DNA of 64,000 bases from Georgenia soli (GCF_002563695.1 NZ_PDJI01000004.1:744001-808000), one strand, 5' to 3'. Shown: positions 18,602 to 30,664, numbered from the stretch's first letter. Program-made: numbers and translations. Notes: generated by a model not told the origin, from the sequence alone.

Positions 18602-21600
18602 TCACGACGCCGGCTGCGGCTCCTTCTCCAGCCGCTGGGAGATGACGGTGGTGACGCCGTCGCCGCGCATGGTCACCCCGTACAGCGCGTCGGCGACCTC
18701 CATGGTGCGCTTCTGGTGGGTGATGACGATGAGCTGGGAGCTGTCGCGCAGCTCGGTGAAGATCTCCAGGAGGCGTCCGAGGTTGACGTCGTCGAGCGCG
18801 GCCTCCACCTCGTCCATGACGTAGAACGGGCTGGGCCGGGCCTTGAAGATCGAGACGAGCAGCGCGACCGCGGTCAGCGACCGTTCGCCGCCGCTGAGCA
18901 GCGAGAGCCGCTTGACCTTCTTGCCCGCGGGCCGGGCCTCGATCTCGATGCCGGTGGTGAGCATGTCGTCCGGGTCGGTGAGCACCAGGCGGCCCTCGCC
19001 GCCCGGGAACAGGCGGGGGAAGACGTCCTCGAACTGCCGGGCGGTGTCGGCGAACGCCTCGGAGAAGACGCGCTCGACCCGTTCGTCGACCTCCCGGACG
19101 ATCTCCATCAGGTCGGCCCGGGACTTCTTGAGGTCGGCGAGCTGGTCCGTGAGGAACTTGTGCCGCTCGGCCAGGGCCGCGTGCTCCTCGAGCGCCAGGG
19201 GGTTGACCTTCCCGAGGCGGGCGAGGTCGCGCTCGGCGGCGCGCAGCCGCTTCTCCTGCTCCTCGCGCACGTACGGCCGGGGCGGCGGCGGCTCCTCGCC
19301 CTCCGGGACGGGGGCCGTCGACGGTACGGGCCGGTCCGGGCCGAACTCGTCCACGAGGACCTGGGGGTCCAGCCCGAGCTCGGCGACGGCCTTCTCCTCG
19401 AGCTGGCTGATGCGCAGGCGCTGCTCGGCCCGGGCCACCTCGTCGCGGTGGGCGACGTCGGTCAGGGCGGCGAGCTCCGCGCCGATCTCCTCCAGCTCGG
19501 CCCGGACGCCCGCGATGGCCCGCTCGCGCTGGGTGCGCTCCTCCTCGGCCCGCTCACGCTCGGCCGCCGCGGCGGCCACGGACCGGTCGATGGCGGCGGC
19601 TGCTCGGGCGGCGCCGTCGCGGACCTCGACGGCGACGGCGGCCTGCGCGACACGGCGGGCCTCCCGCTCCGCGGCGCGCCGCCGGGCGGCCCGCTCCTCC
19701 GCGGCGGCGGCGGCCAGGGCCGCGGCCCGGCCGGCGAGCGCCTTCGCGCGCTCCTCCACGGTGCGCAGGGCGAGTCGCGCGTCCGTCTCGCGGGTACGCA
19801 GGGCCCGGGCTGCCTCGGTGGCGCGGTCGCGGGCCTCGGTGGCCCCGGCGAGGTCCGCCTCGGCCTGCACCGGCTCCCGTCCGGCGATCTCCAGCCGCTC
19901 GGACAGCGCCTGCAGCTCGGCGGCGTGCTCGGCGATCTCGGCCTCGGCGCGCTCGATGGCCGGTCGGGCGCGTTCGGCCTCGGCCTGCGCGCCGCGCAGC
20001 GTCGAGCCCAGGCGGCCGAGCTGCTCGGCGACGGCGGCGAGCCGGGCGTCCGAGGCGTGCAGGTCGTCGAGCGTGGCCCGGACCCCGCGCTGCGCCACCT
20101 CGACCCGCTCGCGGGCGGGCCCGAGCGCGAACCGCGCCTGCTCGTGCCGGGCGGAGGCGGCCTCCAGCTCCGCGACGGCCTCCTCGTGCGCGGCGTGCAG
20201 CTCCAGGACGCTGGGGGCGCTCGGGGCGCCGCCGTGGGCCACGACGGCGGAGAGCACGTCACCCGTGCGGGTCACCGCGGTCAGGGACGGGTCGGCGGCG
20301 ACGGCGGCGCGCGCCTCGGCCAGGTCCTCGACGGCCACGACGTCCGCGAGGAGGCGGGCGAGGGCGGGGCGCAGGTCGGTCTCGGCCGAGGTCACCAGGT
20401 CCAGCGCCCACCGGGCGCCGTCTGGCGCGGCGGCCGGGGCGCCGGCACCCAACCCGTCGGGCGCGGCAGCGTCGGAGCCGCCACCGCCGGTCCCCGCGCC
20501 GGCCGGCCCCGCGCCGGACGGTCCCGGACCGGCGACGACCAGGCGCACCTGTCCGGCGTCGTCCTCGCGGACCTTGCGCACGGCGTCCACGGCGACGTCG
20601 ACCGACTCGACCACCGCGGCGTCCGCCGAGGCGCCGAGCGCGGCCGCGACGGCGTTCTCCCAGCCCGGCTCGACGCTCAGCCGCTCCGGGACCGGCCCGA
20701 GCACGCCCGGCAGGCCGGAGGTGAGCAGGGCGCCGGTGCCGTCCTTGCGGCGCAGCGAGAGCTCGAGGGTGTCCCGGCGGGTGGTCCAGGTGCTGCGGTC
20801 GGCCTGCGCGGCCCGCTCGGCCTCGACGAGCTCGGCCACGGCGTGCTCGGCGTCCTCGAGCTCCGCCAGCGCCGCCTCGTGGGCCTCGTCGAGGCCTTCC
20901 TCGCCCTCCTCGACCCCGGCCACCTGCTGCTCCAGGGCGGTGAACTCCGCCTGGGCGGTGCGTGCCCGTTCCTCGGCGGCGGCGAGCGACTCGCGCAGCC
21001 GGCCGAGCTCGGCCTCGGCGGCCTCGAGCCGGGAGCGCCGGGCGCCGACCTGGCCGGTCAGCCGGGCCAGCCCCTCACGACGGTCGGCGACACCGCGGTG
21101 GACGGCGGCCAGCGCACGCTCGGTCTCCCGCTCGGCCTCCTCCGCCTCGGTGCGCTCACGCACCGCCGTCTCGAGCTCGACCCGGGCGGCGTCGAGCTCG
21201 ACCCGCAGCGCCTCCTCCTGCTCCCGCACGGCGGCGGCCTGCGCCTCGAGCTCCTCCGGCCTCGCGCCGGTGCGGGCGGGCCGCGCCGTCGGGGAACCGA
21301 GGAGCCGGCAGCGCTCGGCCGCGACGCTCTGCAGGGAGCGCAGCCGTTCGCGGAGCCCGGAGAGCTGGTACCAGACGTCGGTGGCCTGCCCGAGGCGGGG
21401 CGCGGCGGCGGCCGCGGCCTGCTCGAGCTCGGTGAGCCGTCCGCGCGCCTCCTCCTGCGCGGCCTCGACGGCCTTCCGGCGCTGCAGCAGCGCGGTCTCG
21501 TCGGCCTCCTCCTGCGCGAGGGTGGCGGTGAGCTGGACCAGGTCGTCGGCGAGGAGGCGGGCGCGGGCGTCGCGCAGGTCCGCCTGGACCACCTGGGCGC

Positions 21601-22240
21601 GGCGGGCGACGTCGGCCTGCCGGGCGAGGGGGCCGAGCTGGCGGCGGATCTCCGCGGCGAGGTCGGTGACCCGGGCGAGGTTGGCCGCCATCGCCTCGAG
21701 CTTGCGCAGCGCCTTCTCCTTGCGGCGCCGGTGCTTGAGGACGCCGGCGGCCTCCTCGATGAAGCCGCGCCGCTCCTCCGGGGTGGCCTGGAGGACGGAG
21801 TCCAGCCGGCCCTGGCCGACGATGACGTGCATCTCCCGGCCCAGGCCCGTGTCGGAGAGCAGCTCCTGGATGTCGAGGAGGCGGCACGCGGTGCCGTTGA
21901 TCGCGTACTCGGACCCGCCGGAGCGGAACAGGGTGCGCGAGATCGTCACCTCGGTGTACTCGATCGGCAGCAGCCCGTCGGTGTTGTCGATCGTGAGGGA
22001 GACCTCCGCGCGCCCGAGCGGGGCGCGCGAGGAGGTCCCGGCGAAGATGACGTCCGCCATCGACCCGCCGCGCAACGTCTTCGCGCCCTGCTCGCCCATC
22101 ACCCAGGCGAGCGCGTCGACGACGTTGGACTTGCCCGACCCGTTCGGGCCGACCACGCAGGTGATGCCGGGCTCGAGGTGCAGCGTCGTCGCGGACGCGA
22201 AGGACTTGAACCCTCGCAGCGTCAGCGTCTTCAGGTGCAC
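18602..22240 (-). CDS. smc: Chromosome segregation protein SMC
   Basis: A 1212-aa SMC ATPase that forms the condensin core with ScpA/ScpB. Walker A GPNGSGKSN near residue 32; long coiled coils rich in Ala/Glu/Arg either side of a hinge (~510-680); C-terminal signature LSGGERSLTAVALL and Walker B FYVMDEVEAALDD with the D-loop. Inside the hinge is a Gly/Ala/Pro-rich run (SGAGPAGAGTGGGGSD and following) of about 45 residues that looks like an insertion. GTG start at 22240, N-terminus MHLKTLTLRGFKSFA as in the family. Confidence 0.95.
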   Translation of the reverse strand: MHLKTLTLRGFKSFASATTLHLEPGITCVVGPNGSGKSNVVDALAWVMGEQGAKTLRGGSMADVIFAGTSSRAPLGRAEVSLTIDNTDGLLPIEYTEVTISRTLFRSGGSEYAINGTACRLLDIQELLSDTGLGREMHVIVGQGRLDSVLQATPEERRGFIEEAAGVLKHRRRKEKALRKLEAMAANLARVTDLAAEIRRQLGPLARQADVARRAQVVQADLRDARARLLADDLVQLTATLAQEEADETALLQRRKAVEAAQEEARGRLTELEQAAAAAAPRLGQATDVWYQLSGLRERLRSLQSVAAERCRLLGSPTARPARTGARPEELEAQAAAVREQEEALRVELDAARVELETAVRERTEAEEAERETERALAAVHRGVADRREGLARLTGQVGARRSRLEAAEAELGRLRESLAAAEERARTAQAEFTALEQQVAGVEEGEEGLDEAHEAALAELEDAEHAVAELVEAERAAQADRSTWTTRRDTLELSLRRKDGTGALLTSGLPGVLGPVPERLSVEPGWENAVAAALGASADAAVVESVDVAVDAVRKVREDDAGQVRLVVAGPGPSGAGPAGAGTGGGGSDAAAPDGLGAGAPAAAPDGARWALDLVTSAETDLRPALARLLADVVAVEDLAEARAAVAADPSLTAVTRTGDVLSAVVAHGGAPSAPSVLELHAAHEEAVAELEAASARHEQARFALGPARERVEVAQRGVRATLDDLHASDARLAAVAEQLGRLGSTLRGAQAEAERARPAIERAEAEIAEHAAELQALSERLEIAGREPVQAEADLAGATEARDRATEAARALRTRETDARLALRTVEERAKALAGRAAALAAAAAEERAARRRAAEREARRVAQAAVAVEVRDGAARAAAAIDRSVAAAAAERERAEEERTQRERAIAGVRAELEEIGAELAALTDVAHRDEVARAEQRLRISQLEEKAVAELGLDPQVLVDEFGPDRPVPSTAPVPEGEEPPPPRPYVREEQEKRLRAAERDLARLGKVNPLALEEHAALAERHKFLTDQLADLKKSRADLMEIVREVDERVERVFSEAFADTARQFEDVFPRLFPGGEGRLVLTDPDDMLTTGIEIEARPAGKKVKRLSLLSGGERSLTAVALLVSIFKARPSPFYVMDEVEAALDDVNLGRLLEIFTELRDSSQLIVITHQKRTMEVADALYGVTMRGDGVTTVISQRLEKEPQPAS

Positions 22241-22303
22241 GCGGGGCAGCCTATTGCCTTCCGGCGCCGGGGCGCCGTCACCGTGTGGACGGCGCGCGGC
22301 CGG

Positions 22304-22735
22304 TCACAGGCGGGGGAACCACAGCCCGATCTCGCGCGCCGCGGACTCCGGGGAGTCCGAGCCGTGCACGAGGTTCTGCACGACGGCGGTGCCCCAGTCC
22401 CGGCCGAGGTCGCCCCGGATGGTGCCCGGGGCGGCGGTGGTCGGGTCCGTGGTGCCCGCGAGGGAGCGGAAGCCCTCGATGGCGCGGTGGCCCTCGACGA
22501 CGGCGGCCACGACAGGTCCGGACATCATGAAGTCGACGAGGGGCTGGAAGAAGGGCTTGCCCTCGTGCTCGGCGTAGTGCTGCGCGAGCAGGTCGGCACC
22601 GACGATGCGCTGCTCGAGCGCGACGATGCTGTAGCCCTTGGCCTCGATGCGGCGCAGGACCTCGCCGGTGAGGCGGCGGGCGACGCCGTCGGGCTTGACC
22701 AGGACGAGGGTGCGCTCAGGCTGGGGAGTAGTCAC
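22304..22735 (-). CDS. ndk: Nucleoside diphosphate kinase
   Basis: A 143-aa Ndk balancing NTP pools by phosphohistidine transfer. Motifs: [14 protein letters not shown], the active-site His in [26 protein letters not shown] start at 22735 has no Shine-Dalgarno. A TAACCT hexamer (22749-22744, overlapping the DUF4233 stop) ends 8 bp before it, so a leaderless message is possible. DUF4233-ndk is a conserved actinobacterial pair. Confidence 0.95.
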   Translation of the reverse strand: MTTPQPERTLVLVKPDGVARRLTGEVLRRIEAKGYSIVALEQRIVGADLLAQHYAEHEGKPFFQPLVDFMMSGPVVAAVVEGHRAIEGFRSLAGTTDPTTAAPGTIRGDLGRDWGTAVVQNLVHGSDSPESAAREIGLWFPRL

Positions 22736-22746
22736 GTGGAGGCAGG

Positions 22747-23196
22747 TTACCGGTCCGCGGGCGCGGTCCCGGTCTGCCCCGCCCGGTGGGCGAGCTCGGC
22801 GCGGTAGCGCTCCTCGCGCTCGGCGTCGATACGCGCGCCGACCCGCATGGACACGATCCACAGGACGGCGAAGATCCCGCCGATGACGAACATGGTCGGC
22901 AGCACCAGCCCGGAGACGACGAGCAGGACCTGCACGACGGTGCCGAGCACGTACCCGGCGCGGCCGCGCCGCACGAGGGCCGTGGCCACCGCGCAGGCGA
23001 CCATGGCCGCACCCCCGACGCCCCAGACGACGCCGCGGTCGGCGACCTGGAGCCCGTGGGCCACCAGCGTCGCGAAGAGCACGACGAAGAGCTCGCTCAT
23101 CAGGACCGTGACGGCGAACATCTGGCGCGCCGAGCCGGGACGCCGGATCTCCTGCTCGGCCGGGGTACCGGGGGCGCCCGGCGGGGTGGTGCTCAC
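22747..23196 (-). CDS. DUF4233 membrane protein
   Basis: A 149-aa protein with four predicted membrane segments ([72 protein letters not shown]) and a charged C-terminus. It fits DUF4233, whose gene usually follows folC and precedes ndk in actinobacteria. Here the dha cassette separates it from folC. Function unknown. Confidence 0.82.
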   Translation of the reverse strand: MSTTPPGAPGTPAEQEIRRPGSARQMFAVTVLMSELFVVLFATLVAHGLQVADRGVVWGVGGAAMVACAVATALVRRGRAGYVLGTVVQVLLVVSGLVLPTMFVIGGIFAVLWIVSMRVGARIDAEREERYRAELAHRAGQTGTAPADR

Positions 23197-23209
23197 CCCG
23201 CCAGGCTAC

Positions 23210-23989
23210 TTAAGTGGTCGGCTGCTCGCCGAACCCGTCGGCCACCGCCCCGGCGACGCCCTCCAGCGCCTCCGCGGCCTGCGGCCCGCTGGCCGTGACG
23301 AGCATCTCGTCGCCCTTCTCCAGGCCCAGGCCCATGAGCGAGAGGACGCTGGCACCGTCGACGCCGTTGACGGTCACCGTGGCGTCGTAGCCCGCGACCA
23401 GCCGCGCGAGCAGGGCCGCCGGCCGCGCGTGGAGGCCGACCTCGTTGGTGAGCGTGAACGTACGGCGGAGCCCTTCGCCGGAACCGCCGGCCTCGTCAGC
23501 CGTGCCGGCCCTGCCGCCCCCGGGGGCCTCGCCGGCCCCTGCGACGGCGGCGTCCGCCGTCGTCCCGACGACGTCCCGGGCGCCGAAGCTGCCCGCCGCC
23601 TCGGCCACAGCGCCGGCCACGGCCGCGTGGTCGGCGCCGCCCTGGGCGGCCACGGCACCGGCGACGGCACCCTCCACCAGCGGGCCGTCCGCCAGGCTCA
23701 CCCGGGCTGCGGCGTCGTCCTCAAGGGCCTCGATGACCGACTCGGCGGTCATGGTGGCGGAGCCGAGGTCGGTGAGCACCGTGACCCCGTCCACCCCGTC
23801 AGTGCCGAGGAGCTCGGTCACGGCCGTCTCGACCGCGTCGAAGCTCGTGCCGATGCCGCCGTCGTCGGTGCCGCCGGCGGCACGGAGCAGGACGTCGGGG
23901 GCCATCTGCGCGGCGACCTCGACCACGCCCTCCGCCAGGCGTGCGGAGTGGGAGACGATCACCAGCGCGGTGGCCGGTGCGGCGCTCAC
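23210..23989 (-). CDS. dhaM: PTS-dependent dihydroxyacetone kinase phosphotransferase subunit DhaM fused to HPr
   Basis: 259 aa. The first ~135 residues are an EIIA-mannose-like DhaM domain with the phosphorylated His14 (IVSHSARLAEG) and GGTDDGGIGTS. A Gly/Ala linker (~140-172) leads to an HPr domain with His187 in GLHARPAALL. It passes phosphate from the PTS to ADP bound on DhaL. E. coli DhaM also has an EI-like domain; it is absent here, so a separate EI must supply phosphate. GTG start overlaps the dhaL stop by 4 bp. Confidence 0.92.
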   Translation of the reverse strand: MSAAPATALVIVSHSARLAEGVVEVAAQMAPDVLLRAAGGTDDGGIGTSFDAVETAVTELLGTDGVDGVTVLTDLGSATMTAESVIEALEDDAAARVSLADGPLVEGAVAGAVAAQGGADHAAVAGAVAEAAGSFGARDVVGTTADAAVAGAGEAPGGGRAGTADEAGGSGEGLRRTFTLTNEVGLHARPAALLARLVAGYDATVTVNGVDGASVLSLMGLGLEKGDEMLVTASGPQAAEALEGVAGAVADGFGEQPTT

Positions 23990-24624
23990 AGCGCCTCGGC
24001 CGCCTCGGCGGCGGCGGCCAGGAGCAGGGCGGAGGACTGGGCGCCCGGGTCGCGGTGCCCGGCCGAGCGCTCGCCGAGGTAACTGGCGCGCCCCTTCCGC
24101 GCGACCATCGGGATGGTGGCGTCGGAGCCCGCGGCGGCGGCGTCCGCGGCGGCCCGCAGCGCCTCGACCGGCCCGGCACCGCTCTCGGCGGCCGAGCGCG
24201 CGGCCTGCGCCGCGGGCAGCCAGGCGTCCACCATGGTCTTCTCCCCCGGCTCCGCCTTCCCTCTGGCCTGAATGCCCTCCAGGGCGGCCTCGAGCACGTC
24301 GGCGACGCCGGACGCGTCCAGGGAGCCGTCGGCGAGCTTGGACCCGCGCAGGAAGGCGGTGCCGTACAGGGGCCCGGCGGCCCCGCCCACCGTGGACATC
24401 AGCGTGGTGGCCACCGTCTTGAGCACCTCCCCCGGCGCCGACGGCGTCGCCCCGGCCAGCTTGGCGCCGACGGCGGTGAAGCCGCGGTCCATGTTCTCGC
24501 CGTGGTCGCCGTCGCCGATGGCCCGGTCGAGCTCGATGAGCTCGATGCGGTTCGCCGAGACCACGGCGCGGGCGCGCTCGATCCAGTCCAGGGCCCAGTC
24601 GGCGCCGAGGGTGGTGGCAGTCAT
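23986..24624 (-). CDS. dhaL: Dihydroxyacetone kinase subunit DhaL
   Basis: A 212-aa DhaL, the ADP-holding subunit of PTS-type dihydroxyacetone kinase. IELDRAIGDGDHGENMDRGF carries the Asp residues that bind Mg-ADP; STVGGAAGPLYGTAFLR and GRASYLGERSAGHRDPGAQS are family motifs. ATG at 24624 follows GGAGGAAC. It is 16 bp downstream of dhaK. Confidence 0.94.
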   Translation of the reverse strand: MTATTLGADWALDWIERARAVVSANRIELIELDRAIGDGDHGENMDRGFTAVGAKLAGATPSAPGEVLKTVATTLMSTVGGAAGPLYGTAFLRGSKLADGSLDASGVADVLEAALEGIQARGKAEPGEKTMVDAWLPAAQAARSAAESGAGPVEALRAAADAAAAGSDATIPMVARKGRASYLGERSAGHRDPGAQSSALLLAAAAEAAEAL

Positions 24625-24640
24625 GCGGGTGTTCCTCCTC

Positions 24641-25642
<1,002 letters not shown>

Positions 25643-25742
25643 CGACGTGCTCCTTCGAATAGCCGGGGACGGTCCGTGCCGGACCACGTGCCCCATCTTG
25701 CCGCCCGTGGTCCGGCCCGGTCACGAATTGGCGACGGCGGCG

Positions 25743-27389
25743 TCACGACCTTCCCATGAGTGCCCGGACGTCCGCGACCAGGAGCACCGAGCCGACGACG
25801 AGCACGCCGGTGGAGGTCACCGCCTCCTCCGTGTCCGCCTCCGCGAGCGCGGCGGCGGTGTCGATCGCGTCGTCCAGCCGCTCGGCCACCTGCACACGGT
25901 CCTCGCCGAAGACGTCGCGGGCGATCTCGGCGAGGTCGTCGACGTCCATGGCCCGGTCGGTGCGGGCGCGGGTGACGACGACCTCGGCGAGGAGCGGCTC
26001 CAGGCCGGCGAGGATGCCCTCGGCGTCCTTGTCGGCCATGACGCCGACGACGCCCACGAGGTGGCTGAAGTCGAACGCCTCCTCCACGGCGGCGCGCAGC
26101 GCCTCGACGCCCGCCGGGTTGTGGGCCGCGTCGACGAGCACCGTGGGGCTGCGGCGGACGAGCTCGAGACGGCCGGGCGACTCGACGTTCGCGAACGCCT
26201 GCTCGACGACGTCCGCCTCGAGCGCGCCGCCGCCGAAGAACGCCTCGACGGCCGCCAGGGCGAGGGCGGCGTTGTCGGCCTGGTGCGCGCCGTGCAGCGG
26301 GACGAACACGTCCGTGTACACCCCGCCCGGGGTGCGCAGCGTGACCATCTGCCCGCCGACGCCCACCTGCCGGTCGACGACGCCGAGGTCGCCGTCGGCG
26401 CGCAGCAGCCGGGCACCGCGGGCGGCGGCGGCGTGGAGGACGACGCTCTCGACGTCGTCGTGCTGCTCGGCGACGACGACCGTCGCCCCGTCCTTGACGA
26501 TGCCGACCTTCTCCTCGGCGATCTCGGTCAGCTCGTGGCCGAGCCAGCGCTCGTGGTCGCGCTCGATGCGGGTGAGGACCGCGACGGTGCCGTCGGCGAC
26601 GTTCGTGGCGTCCCAGCGCCCGCCCATCCCCACCTCGACGACGGCCACGTCCACCGGGGCGTCGGCGAACGCGGCGTAGGCCATGACGGTGAAGACCTCG
26701 AAGAAGCTGAGCCGGGGGCCGCCCGCCGCCAGCGAACGCTCGTCCACCATCGCCACGTACGGCGCGACGTCCTCCCAGGTGGCGACGAAACGCTCCGGGC
26801 TGATCGGCGCACCGTCCAGGGCGATGCGCTCGCGCACGGTGTGCAGGTGCGGGGAGGTGAACCGCCCGGTCCGCAGGCCCTTCTCCCGCAGCAGCCGCTC
26901 GATCATCCGCGCGGTGGAGGTCTTGCCGTTGGTGCCGGTCAGGTGGATGACCGGGTAGGCCCGCTGCGGGTCGCCGAGCAGCTCGAGGACGTCGCGGACG
27001 CGGTCGAGGCTGGGCTGGACGTCGTGCTCGGGCGCCCGGGCGAGGATCTCCTCGTAGATGCGGCGGACCTGCTCCTCCGCGTGGGCGTCGGCCAGCGCGG
27101 CGGCGTCGGCGCTCTCGCGGGAGGTGTCCTCACCCTCGGCGAGGATCTCCTCGGCGATCTCGGGGTCCGGGCCGGCGATGAGGGAGGAGCCGAGCAGGGC
27201 GCGCAGCCCGGCGTCGTGCTCGTCCTCCTCCTCGGCCTCCCGCTCGGCGGCGCCGGCCGCCTCGCCCTCCTCCGGTGCGTCGGCGGCGGCCATGAGGGCG
27301 TCGATCCGCTCCCTGGCCTCCCGCTCGGCGTCCTCGGGGCTGCGCGCGGGGGGCTTCTGCCCGGCCTCCTCGGGGCTGCGCTCGGTCAT
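25743..27389 (-). CDS. folC: Bifunctional folylpolyglutamate/dihydrofolate synthase FolC
   Basis: 548 aa. Mur-ligase-like enzyme adding glutamate to folates: VIHLTGTNGKTSTARMIERLL, VGMGGRWDATN, PLHGAHQADNAALALAAVEAF, VDAAHNPAGVEALRAAV. The first ~110 residues are a very acidic Ala/Glu-rich extension without family similarity. The ATG at 27389 shares one base with the ileS stop (TGATG), so the two genes are coupled; an internal start nearer the domain cannot be excluded. Confidence 0.92.
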   Translation of the reverse strand: MTERSPEEAGQKPPARSPEDAEREARERIDALMAAADAPEEGEAAGAAEREAEEEDEHDAGLRALLGSSLIAGPDPEIAEEILAEGEDTSRESADAAALADAHAEEQVRRIYEEILARAPEHDVQPSLDRVRDVLELLGDPQRAYPVIHLTGTNGKTSTARMIERLLREKGLRTGRFTSPHLHTVRERIALDGAPISPERFVATWEDVAPYVAMVDERSLAAGGPRLSFFEVFTVMAYAAFADAPVDVAVVEVGMGGRWDATNVADGTVAVLTRIERDHERWLGHELTEIAEEKVGIVKDGATVVVAEQHDDVESVVLHAAAARGARLLRADGDLGVVDRQVGVGGQMVTLRTPGGVYTDVFVPLHGAHQADNAALALAAVEAFFGGGALEADVVEQAFANVESPGRLELVRRSPTVLVDAAHNPAGVEALRAAVEEAFDFSHLVGVVGVMADKDAEGILAGLEPLLAEVVVTRARTDRAMDVDDLAEIARDVFGEDRVQVAERLDDAIDTAAALAEADTEEAVTSTGVLVVGSVLLVADVRALMGRS

Positions 27390-30300
27390 CAGGCCTCCAG
27401 CTTCGTGACGGCGACCCGCGGTCCCTCGCCGTCGCCCGCGACGACGGCGACCTCCAGGGCGAGAGTCTCGTGGGCGATGAGGTCGCGGTGGGTCTCGACC
27501 CAGTCGACGCGCTCGGCGGGCACGGTGATCTCCAGGCGGATCCGGTCGGCGACGTACAGGCCGGACGCCTTGCGCTCGTCCTGGACCTGGCGGACCAGGT
27601 CGCGGGCGTAGCCCTCGGCGGCGAGCTCGTCGTCGACCGCGAGGTCCAGGACCACGAAGCCGCCGGCGGGCAGGACGTCGGCCGCACCGTCGGCCTGCGC
27701 GCCGAGGTCGATCACCGTGGCGAGCTCGTACTCGCCGGGCACCAGCGTCAGCGGTGCGCCGTCGAGCTGCAGACCCTCGACGGCGATCGCCCCGTCCCCG
27801 TCGGGCCCGTGCCAGCGGCCCTCCCGCGCGGCGGCGAAGATCTGCTGGGTCTGCCGGCGCTTGGCGGGGTCGAGCTCGCGGGGCTGGACCTTCAGCTCGT
27901 GCACCACCGAGATGTCCGACTGCGCCGGGCTCAGGAGCTCGACCTCCTTGACGTTGACCTCGGAGGCGACCAGGGCGGCGAACGGCTCGAGGGCCGCTGG
28001 GTCGTCGACCACGACGGTCAGGCGCCGCAGCGGCTGGCGCACCCGGATCTTCGCGGCCTTGCGCAGCGCGTGGGTGACCGAGACGACCTCGCGGACGGCG
28101 TCCATGGCCTCGACGATCCGCCGGTCCTCGTCCTCGGTGCCCTCCGCCGTCGCCAGCTCGGGCCAGTCGGTCAGGTGGACGCTGCGTCCCCCCGTCAGGC
28201 CGCGCCACACCTCCTCCGTCACGAGCGGTGCGAGCGGGGCCATCACCCGGGTGAGGGTCTCCAGGGCGGTGTACAGGGTGTCGAACGCACCGCGGTCCTC
28301 GGACCAGAACCGGTCGCGCGAGGTGCGCACGTACCAGTTGGTGAGCAGGTCGAGGTGCTCGCGCACCGCCTGGCAGGCGCCCGGGATGTCGTAGGCCTCC
28401 ATCTGCTCGCGCACGCCGGTCGCGAGATCGCGGGTGCGGGCCAGGAGGTAGCGGTCCATCACGTGCAGGGACCGGACCGCCTCCGGGTCGGTGAGGTCGA
28501 CGCCCTTGGCCAGGTAGCCGGCCCCGCCGTCGAGGGTGCCGGCGTAGAGGGCGAAGAAGTACCAGGTGTTCCACAGCGGCAGCAGCACCTGGCGGACGTT
28601 CTCGCGGATGCCCTCCTCGGTGACGATGAGGTTGCCGCCGCGCACGACCGGGGACGCCATGAGGAACCAGCGCATCGCGTCGGAGCCGTCGCGGTCGAGC
28701 ACCTCGCTGACGTCCGGGTAGTTGCGCAGGGACTTGCTCATCTTGCGCCCGTCGGAGCCGAGCACGATGCCGTGCGAGACGGAGGTGCGGAACGCCGGCC
28801 GGTCGAACAGGGCGGTGGCCAGGACGTGCAGCGTGTAGAACCACCCGCGAGTCTGCCCGATGTACTCGACGATGAAGTCACCCGGGTAGTGGTGCTCGAA
28901 CCACTCCCGGTTCTCGAACGGGTAGTGGACCTGGGCGTAGGGCATGGAGCCGGAGTCGAACCACACGTCGAGGATGTCCGGGATGCGGCGCATCGTGGAC
29001 CTCCCCGTGGGGTCGTCCGGGTTGGGCCGGGTGAGCTCGTCGATGAACGGCCGGTGCAGGTTCGGCTTCCCGTCGCGGTCCAGCGGCAGGCGCCCGAAGT
29101 CCGCCTCGAGCTCGGCGAGGGAGCCGTAGACGTCGGTGCGCGGGTAGGCCGGGTCGTCCGAGACCCACACCGGGATCGGGGTGCCCCAGTACCGGTTGCG
29201 AGAGATCGACCAGTCGCGGGCGCCGGCGAGCCAGTGCCCGAACTGCCCGTCCTTGATGTGCTCGGGCACCCAGGTGATGTCCTGGTTGAGCTCGACCATC
29301 CGGTCGCGGAACTCGGTGACCCGGATGAACCAGGACGTGACCGCCTTGTAGATGAGGGGCTGGCGGCACCGCCAGCAGTGCGGGTAGGAGTGGTCGTACG
29401 TCTCGTGGCGCACCAGCACGGCGCGCCGGTCCTCGGGGAGCCGGGCCAGCGGGCCGGTGCCGTTCCGGAGGTCGGCGACGATCGCCCGGTTCGCCTCGAA
29501 GACCTGGGTGCCCGCGTAGTCGGGGACCTCGGAGGTGAACCTCGCGCCGTCGTCGACGGGCACGACCGTCCCGATGCCCGCGGCGGCGCAGACGGCCATG
29601 TCGTCCTCGCCGAAGGCGGGCGCCTGGTGCACCAGGCCGGTGCCGTCCTCCGTGCTGACGTACTCGGCGGCGAGCACGGTCCAGGCGTTGGGCCCCGGGG
29701 CCTCGTGGTCGACGTAGTAGTCGAAGATCGGGGCGTAGCGGCGCCCGGCCAGCTCGGAGCCCTTCGCGGTGGCGACGACCTCCGGCTCCTCGCCCAGCTC
29801 GCGGGCGTAGGAGGCGAGCCTGGCCCGGGCGAGCAGCACACGCTCCCCCGCGAGCGGCCCCTCGGCGGGGCGCACGGTGACGTAGTCGATGTCCGGGCCG
29901 ACGGCGACGGCGAGGTTCGAGGGAAGGGTCCAGGGCGTCGTCGTCCAGATGAGGGCGAGCTCGCCGGTCTCCAGCCGCACGCCGACCGTGACCGAGGGGT
30001 CCTGGCGGTTCTGGTAGACGTCGTCGTCCATGCGCAGCTCGTGGTTGGACAGCGGCGTCTGGTCGTTCCAGCAGTAGGGCAGGACGCGGTAGCCCTCGTA
30101 GGCCAGGCCCTTGTCGTAGAGCTGCTTGAACGCCCAGACGACCGACTCCATGAAGGTCACGTCGAGGGTCTTGTAGTCGTGCTCGAAGTCGACCCAGCGG
30201 GCCTGGCGCGTGACGTACTCCTGCCACTCGTCGGTGTAGCGCAGCACGGAGTCCTGGCAAGCCTTGTTGAAGGCCTCGATGCCCATGGCCTCGATCTCGG

Positions 30301-30664
30301 ACTTGTCCTTGATGCCGAGCTGGCGCTCCGCCTCGAGCTCGGCGGGCAGCCCGTGGGTGTCCCAGCCGAAGCGCCGCTCGACCCGGCGGCCGAGCTGGGT
30401 CTGGAAGCGGCCGACGACGTCCTTGACGTACCCGGTGAGCAGGTGCCCGTAGTGGGGCAGGCCGTTGGCGAAGGGCGGGCCGTCGTAGAAGACGAACTCG
30501 TTCTCGCCGTCCTTGCCGGCGGGACGGTTCTCGACGGAGGCGACGAAGGTGTCGTCCTGCTCCCAGTACTCCAGCACCTCCTGCTCCAGGGCGGGGAAGC
30601 TGGGTGAGGACGCGACCGTCTCGCCCGGTCGGTGCAGGGGGTAGCGCTGCGGCTGGTCGGCCAA
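27389..30664 (-). CDS. ileS: Isoleucyl-tRNA synthetase
   Basis: A 1091-aa class I synthetase. HIGH motif as [14 protein letters not shown] as [13 protein letters not shown], editing-domain motif [17 protein letters not shown], and long C-terminal anticodon-binding domains ending [17 protein letters not shown]. The long, eukaryote-like form is usual in actinobacteria and is less sensitive to mupirocin. Start TTG at 30664 after GAGGAGC. A T-box lies upstream; folC is translationally coupled downstream. Confidence 0.96.
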   Translation of the reverse strand: MADQPQRYPLHRPGETVASSPSFPALEQEVLEYWEQDDTFVASVENRPAGKDGENEFVFYDGPPFANGLPHYGHLLTGYVKDVVGRFQTQLGRRVERRFGWDTHGLPAELEAERQLGIKDKSEIEAMGIEAFNKACQDSVLRYTDEWQEYVTRQARWVDFEHDYKTLDVTFMESVVWAFKQLYDKGLAYEGYRVLPYCWNDQTPLSNHELRMDDDVYQNRQDPSVTVGVRLETGELALIWTTTPWTLPSNLAVAVGPDIDYVTVRPAEGPLAGERVLLARARLASYARELGEEPEVVATAKGSELAGRRYAPIFDYYVDHEAPGPNAWTVLAAEYVSTEDGTGLVHQAPAFGEDDMAVCAAAGIGTVVPVDDGARFTSEVPDYAGTQVFEANRAIVADLRNGTGPLARLPEDRRAVLVRHETYDHSYPHCWRCRQPLIYKAVTSWFIRVTEFRDRMVELNQDITWVPEHIKDGQFGHWLAGARDWSISRNRYWGTPIPVWVSDDPAYPRTDVYGSLAELEADFGRLPLDRDGKPNLHRPFIDELTRPNPDDPTGRSTMRRIPDILDVWFDSGSMPYAQVHYPFENREWFEHHYPGDFIVEYIGQTRGWFYTLHVLATALFDRPAFRTSVSHGIVLGSDGRKMSKSLRNYPDVSEVLDRDGSDAMRWFLMASPVVRGGNLIVTEEGIRENVRQVLLPLWNTWYFFALYAGTLDGGAGYLAKGVDLTDPEAVRSLHVMDRYLLARTRDLATGVREQMEAYDIPGACQAVREHLDLLTNWYVRTSRDRFWSEDRGAFDTLYTALETLTRVMAPLAPLVTEEVWRGLTGGRSVHLTDWPELATAEGTEDEDRRIVEAMDAVREVVSVTHALRKAAKIRVRQPLRRLTVVVDDPAALEPFAALVASEVNVKEVELLSPAQSDISVVHELKVQPRELDPAKRRQTQQIFAAAREGRWHGPDGDGAIAVEGLQLDGAPLTLVPGEYELATVIDLGAQADGAADVLPAGGFVVLDLAVDDELAAEGYARDLVRQVQDERKASGLYVADRIRLEITVPAERVDWVETHRDLIAHETLALEVAVVAGDGEGPRVAVTKLEA

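Noticed and set aside
18716..22807. Open frames of 1244-1363 codons on the plus strand opposite smc
   Set aside because: They are Leu/Arg/Gly- or Ser/Ala-rich translations of the high-GC antisense strand; smc on the minus strand has full-length family motifs.
27470..30607. A ~1045-codon plus-strand frame opposite ileS
   Set aside because: Composition (Val/Gly/Asp/Arg-rich, no motif) is that of an antisense shadow; ileS motifs are intact on the minus strand.
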